Under the pieces are notes generated by a model that saw only the letters and a list, made by a program, of their open reading frames with translations, had not been told where the DNA came from and did no database searches. Positions 5,123 through 5,586 of a stretch of DNA of 5,586 nt are shown here, in pieces (within the stretch, counting starts at the first letter, position 1; every line of letters begins with the position of its first letter). Both the position numbers and the translations under genes were made by a program. Origin of the DNA: Verrucomicrobiota bacterium (GTDB lineage: Bacteria; Verrucomicrobiota; Kiritimatiellia; UBA8416; JAIOPI01); NCBI GenBank assembly GCA_027620105.1, contig JAQCIA010000160.1:1-5586 (forward strand), given 5' to 3'.

Positions 5123-5126
5123 TGTC

Positions 5127-5586
5127 ATGGGACTGGCCGGGGCCATGCTCGACCTCGTGTATCCCCGCCATTGCGGGGCATGCGGAGATCCTGTGTCGGA
5201 TGAAGGATTGCAGATATGCTGGGACTGTCTGGCGGGTCTGCACCCTGTGGTGGATCCCTTCTGCAGCCGATGCGGTGATCCCGTGGAAGGCATGATCGAA
5301 CATGCCTTTGTCTGCGGATTTTGCCGAAAGCACGAGCCGGGGTTTGACCTGGCACGGTCGGCGGTGCGGTATCGCGGCGGCATTTGTGATGCCCTGCAGA
5401 CATTCAAGTATCGTAGCGGGGTACACTTGGTGGACGATCTGGCGCGCCTATTGTATGCCTGCGTGCGCACGCAATACGCCGACGTGGCGTTTGATGCCGT
5501 GTGCGGGGTTCCCCTGTATGCGGTTCGCGAACGCGCGCGCACCTACAATCAGGCCCGGCTGCTGGCGGATCGACTCGCGCGCCACC
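5127..5586 (+). CDS. ComF family protein, N-terminal part (cut by window edge)
   Basis: The first 153 residues of a ComF/GntX-type protein; the 3' end is outside the window. ComF proteins carry an N-terminal zinc-binding region and a phosphoribosyltransferase-like domain. Some are needed for natural DNA uptake; in many bacteria the role is unknown. Four CxxC pairs are visible: C16/C19, C31/C34, C46/C49 and C63/C66. They precede the family segment SAVRYRGGICDALQTFKYR (78-96) and the conserved VPLYAVRERARTYNQARLLADRL (128-150). The PRPP-binding loop should lie beyond the edge. ATG 5127 has GGAG (5113-5116) 10 bases upstream and begins 4 bases after the mtnP stop. An ATG at 5122 that overlaps the mtnP stop is in another frame. 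An in-frame ATG at 5145 is possible but would trim residues before the family's usual LDLVYPRHC opening. Confidence 0.93.
   Translation, partial: MGLAGAMLDLVYPRHCGACGDPVSDEGLQICWDCLAGLHPVVDPFCSRCGDPVEGMIEHAFVCGFCRKHEPGFDLARSAVRYRGGICDALQTFKYRSGVHLVDDLARLLYACVRTQYADVAFDAVCGVPLYAVRERARTYNQARLLADRLARH

Noticed and set aside
4484..5542. Long minus-strand open frame of 352 codons opposite mtnP and comF
   Set aside because: It is a GC-driven shadow rich in Arg, His and Pro, and both plus-strand genes beneath it have clear family motifs.

Overview
This window looks like ordinary core chromosome from a GC-rich Gram-negative bacterium. A lipid A-type acyltransferase and a lipoprotein imply an outer membrane. 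The histidyl-tRNA synthetase has a motif-2 region of the kind I associate with plant organelle and PVC-superphylum (Kiritimatiellota, Verrucomicrobia, Planctomycetes) enzymes. Placement in or near the PVC group is therefore my best guess, from remembered family features rather than a search.

Left part (1-1017). Two minus-strand genes, a HU/IHF-family nucleoid protein followed 4 bases later by hisS (cut by the window edge), run away from a 325-base divergent intergenic region. That region holds a candidate promoter for each direction, a short direct repeat and an operator-like palindrome, but no convincing gene.

Middle part (1018-3235). On the plus strand are a small lipoprotein with an HMA-like fold that lacks the first metal-binding Cys, a weak terminator-like hairpin, the tyrosine recombinase xerD, and rnc (RNase III). 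Next comes tRNA-Lys(UUU), whose probable promoter begins inside the rnc stop codon. xerD and rnc are close enough to be co-transcribed; a GC-rich hairpin sits just before the rnc ribosome binding site.

Right part (3285-5586). An LpxL/HtrB-family lipid A acyltransferase, mtnP (5'-methylthioadenosine phosphorylase) and a ComF-family phosphoribosyltransferase-like gene (cut by the right edge) follow with gaps of 26 and 4 bases and probably form one operon. They serve envelope biogenesis, purine/methionine salvage and DNA uptake or an unknown ComF role, so the grouping does not define one pathway.

I found no mobile element, CRISPR array, defence system or other new multi-gene system. The points most worth checking are the Asp-to-Asn change at an RNase III metal-site position, the altered metal motif and apparently leaderless start of the small lipoprotein, and the compact rnc/tRNA-Lys junction.
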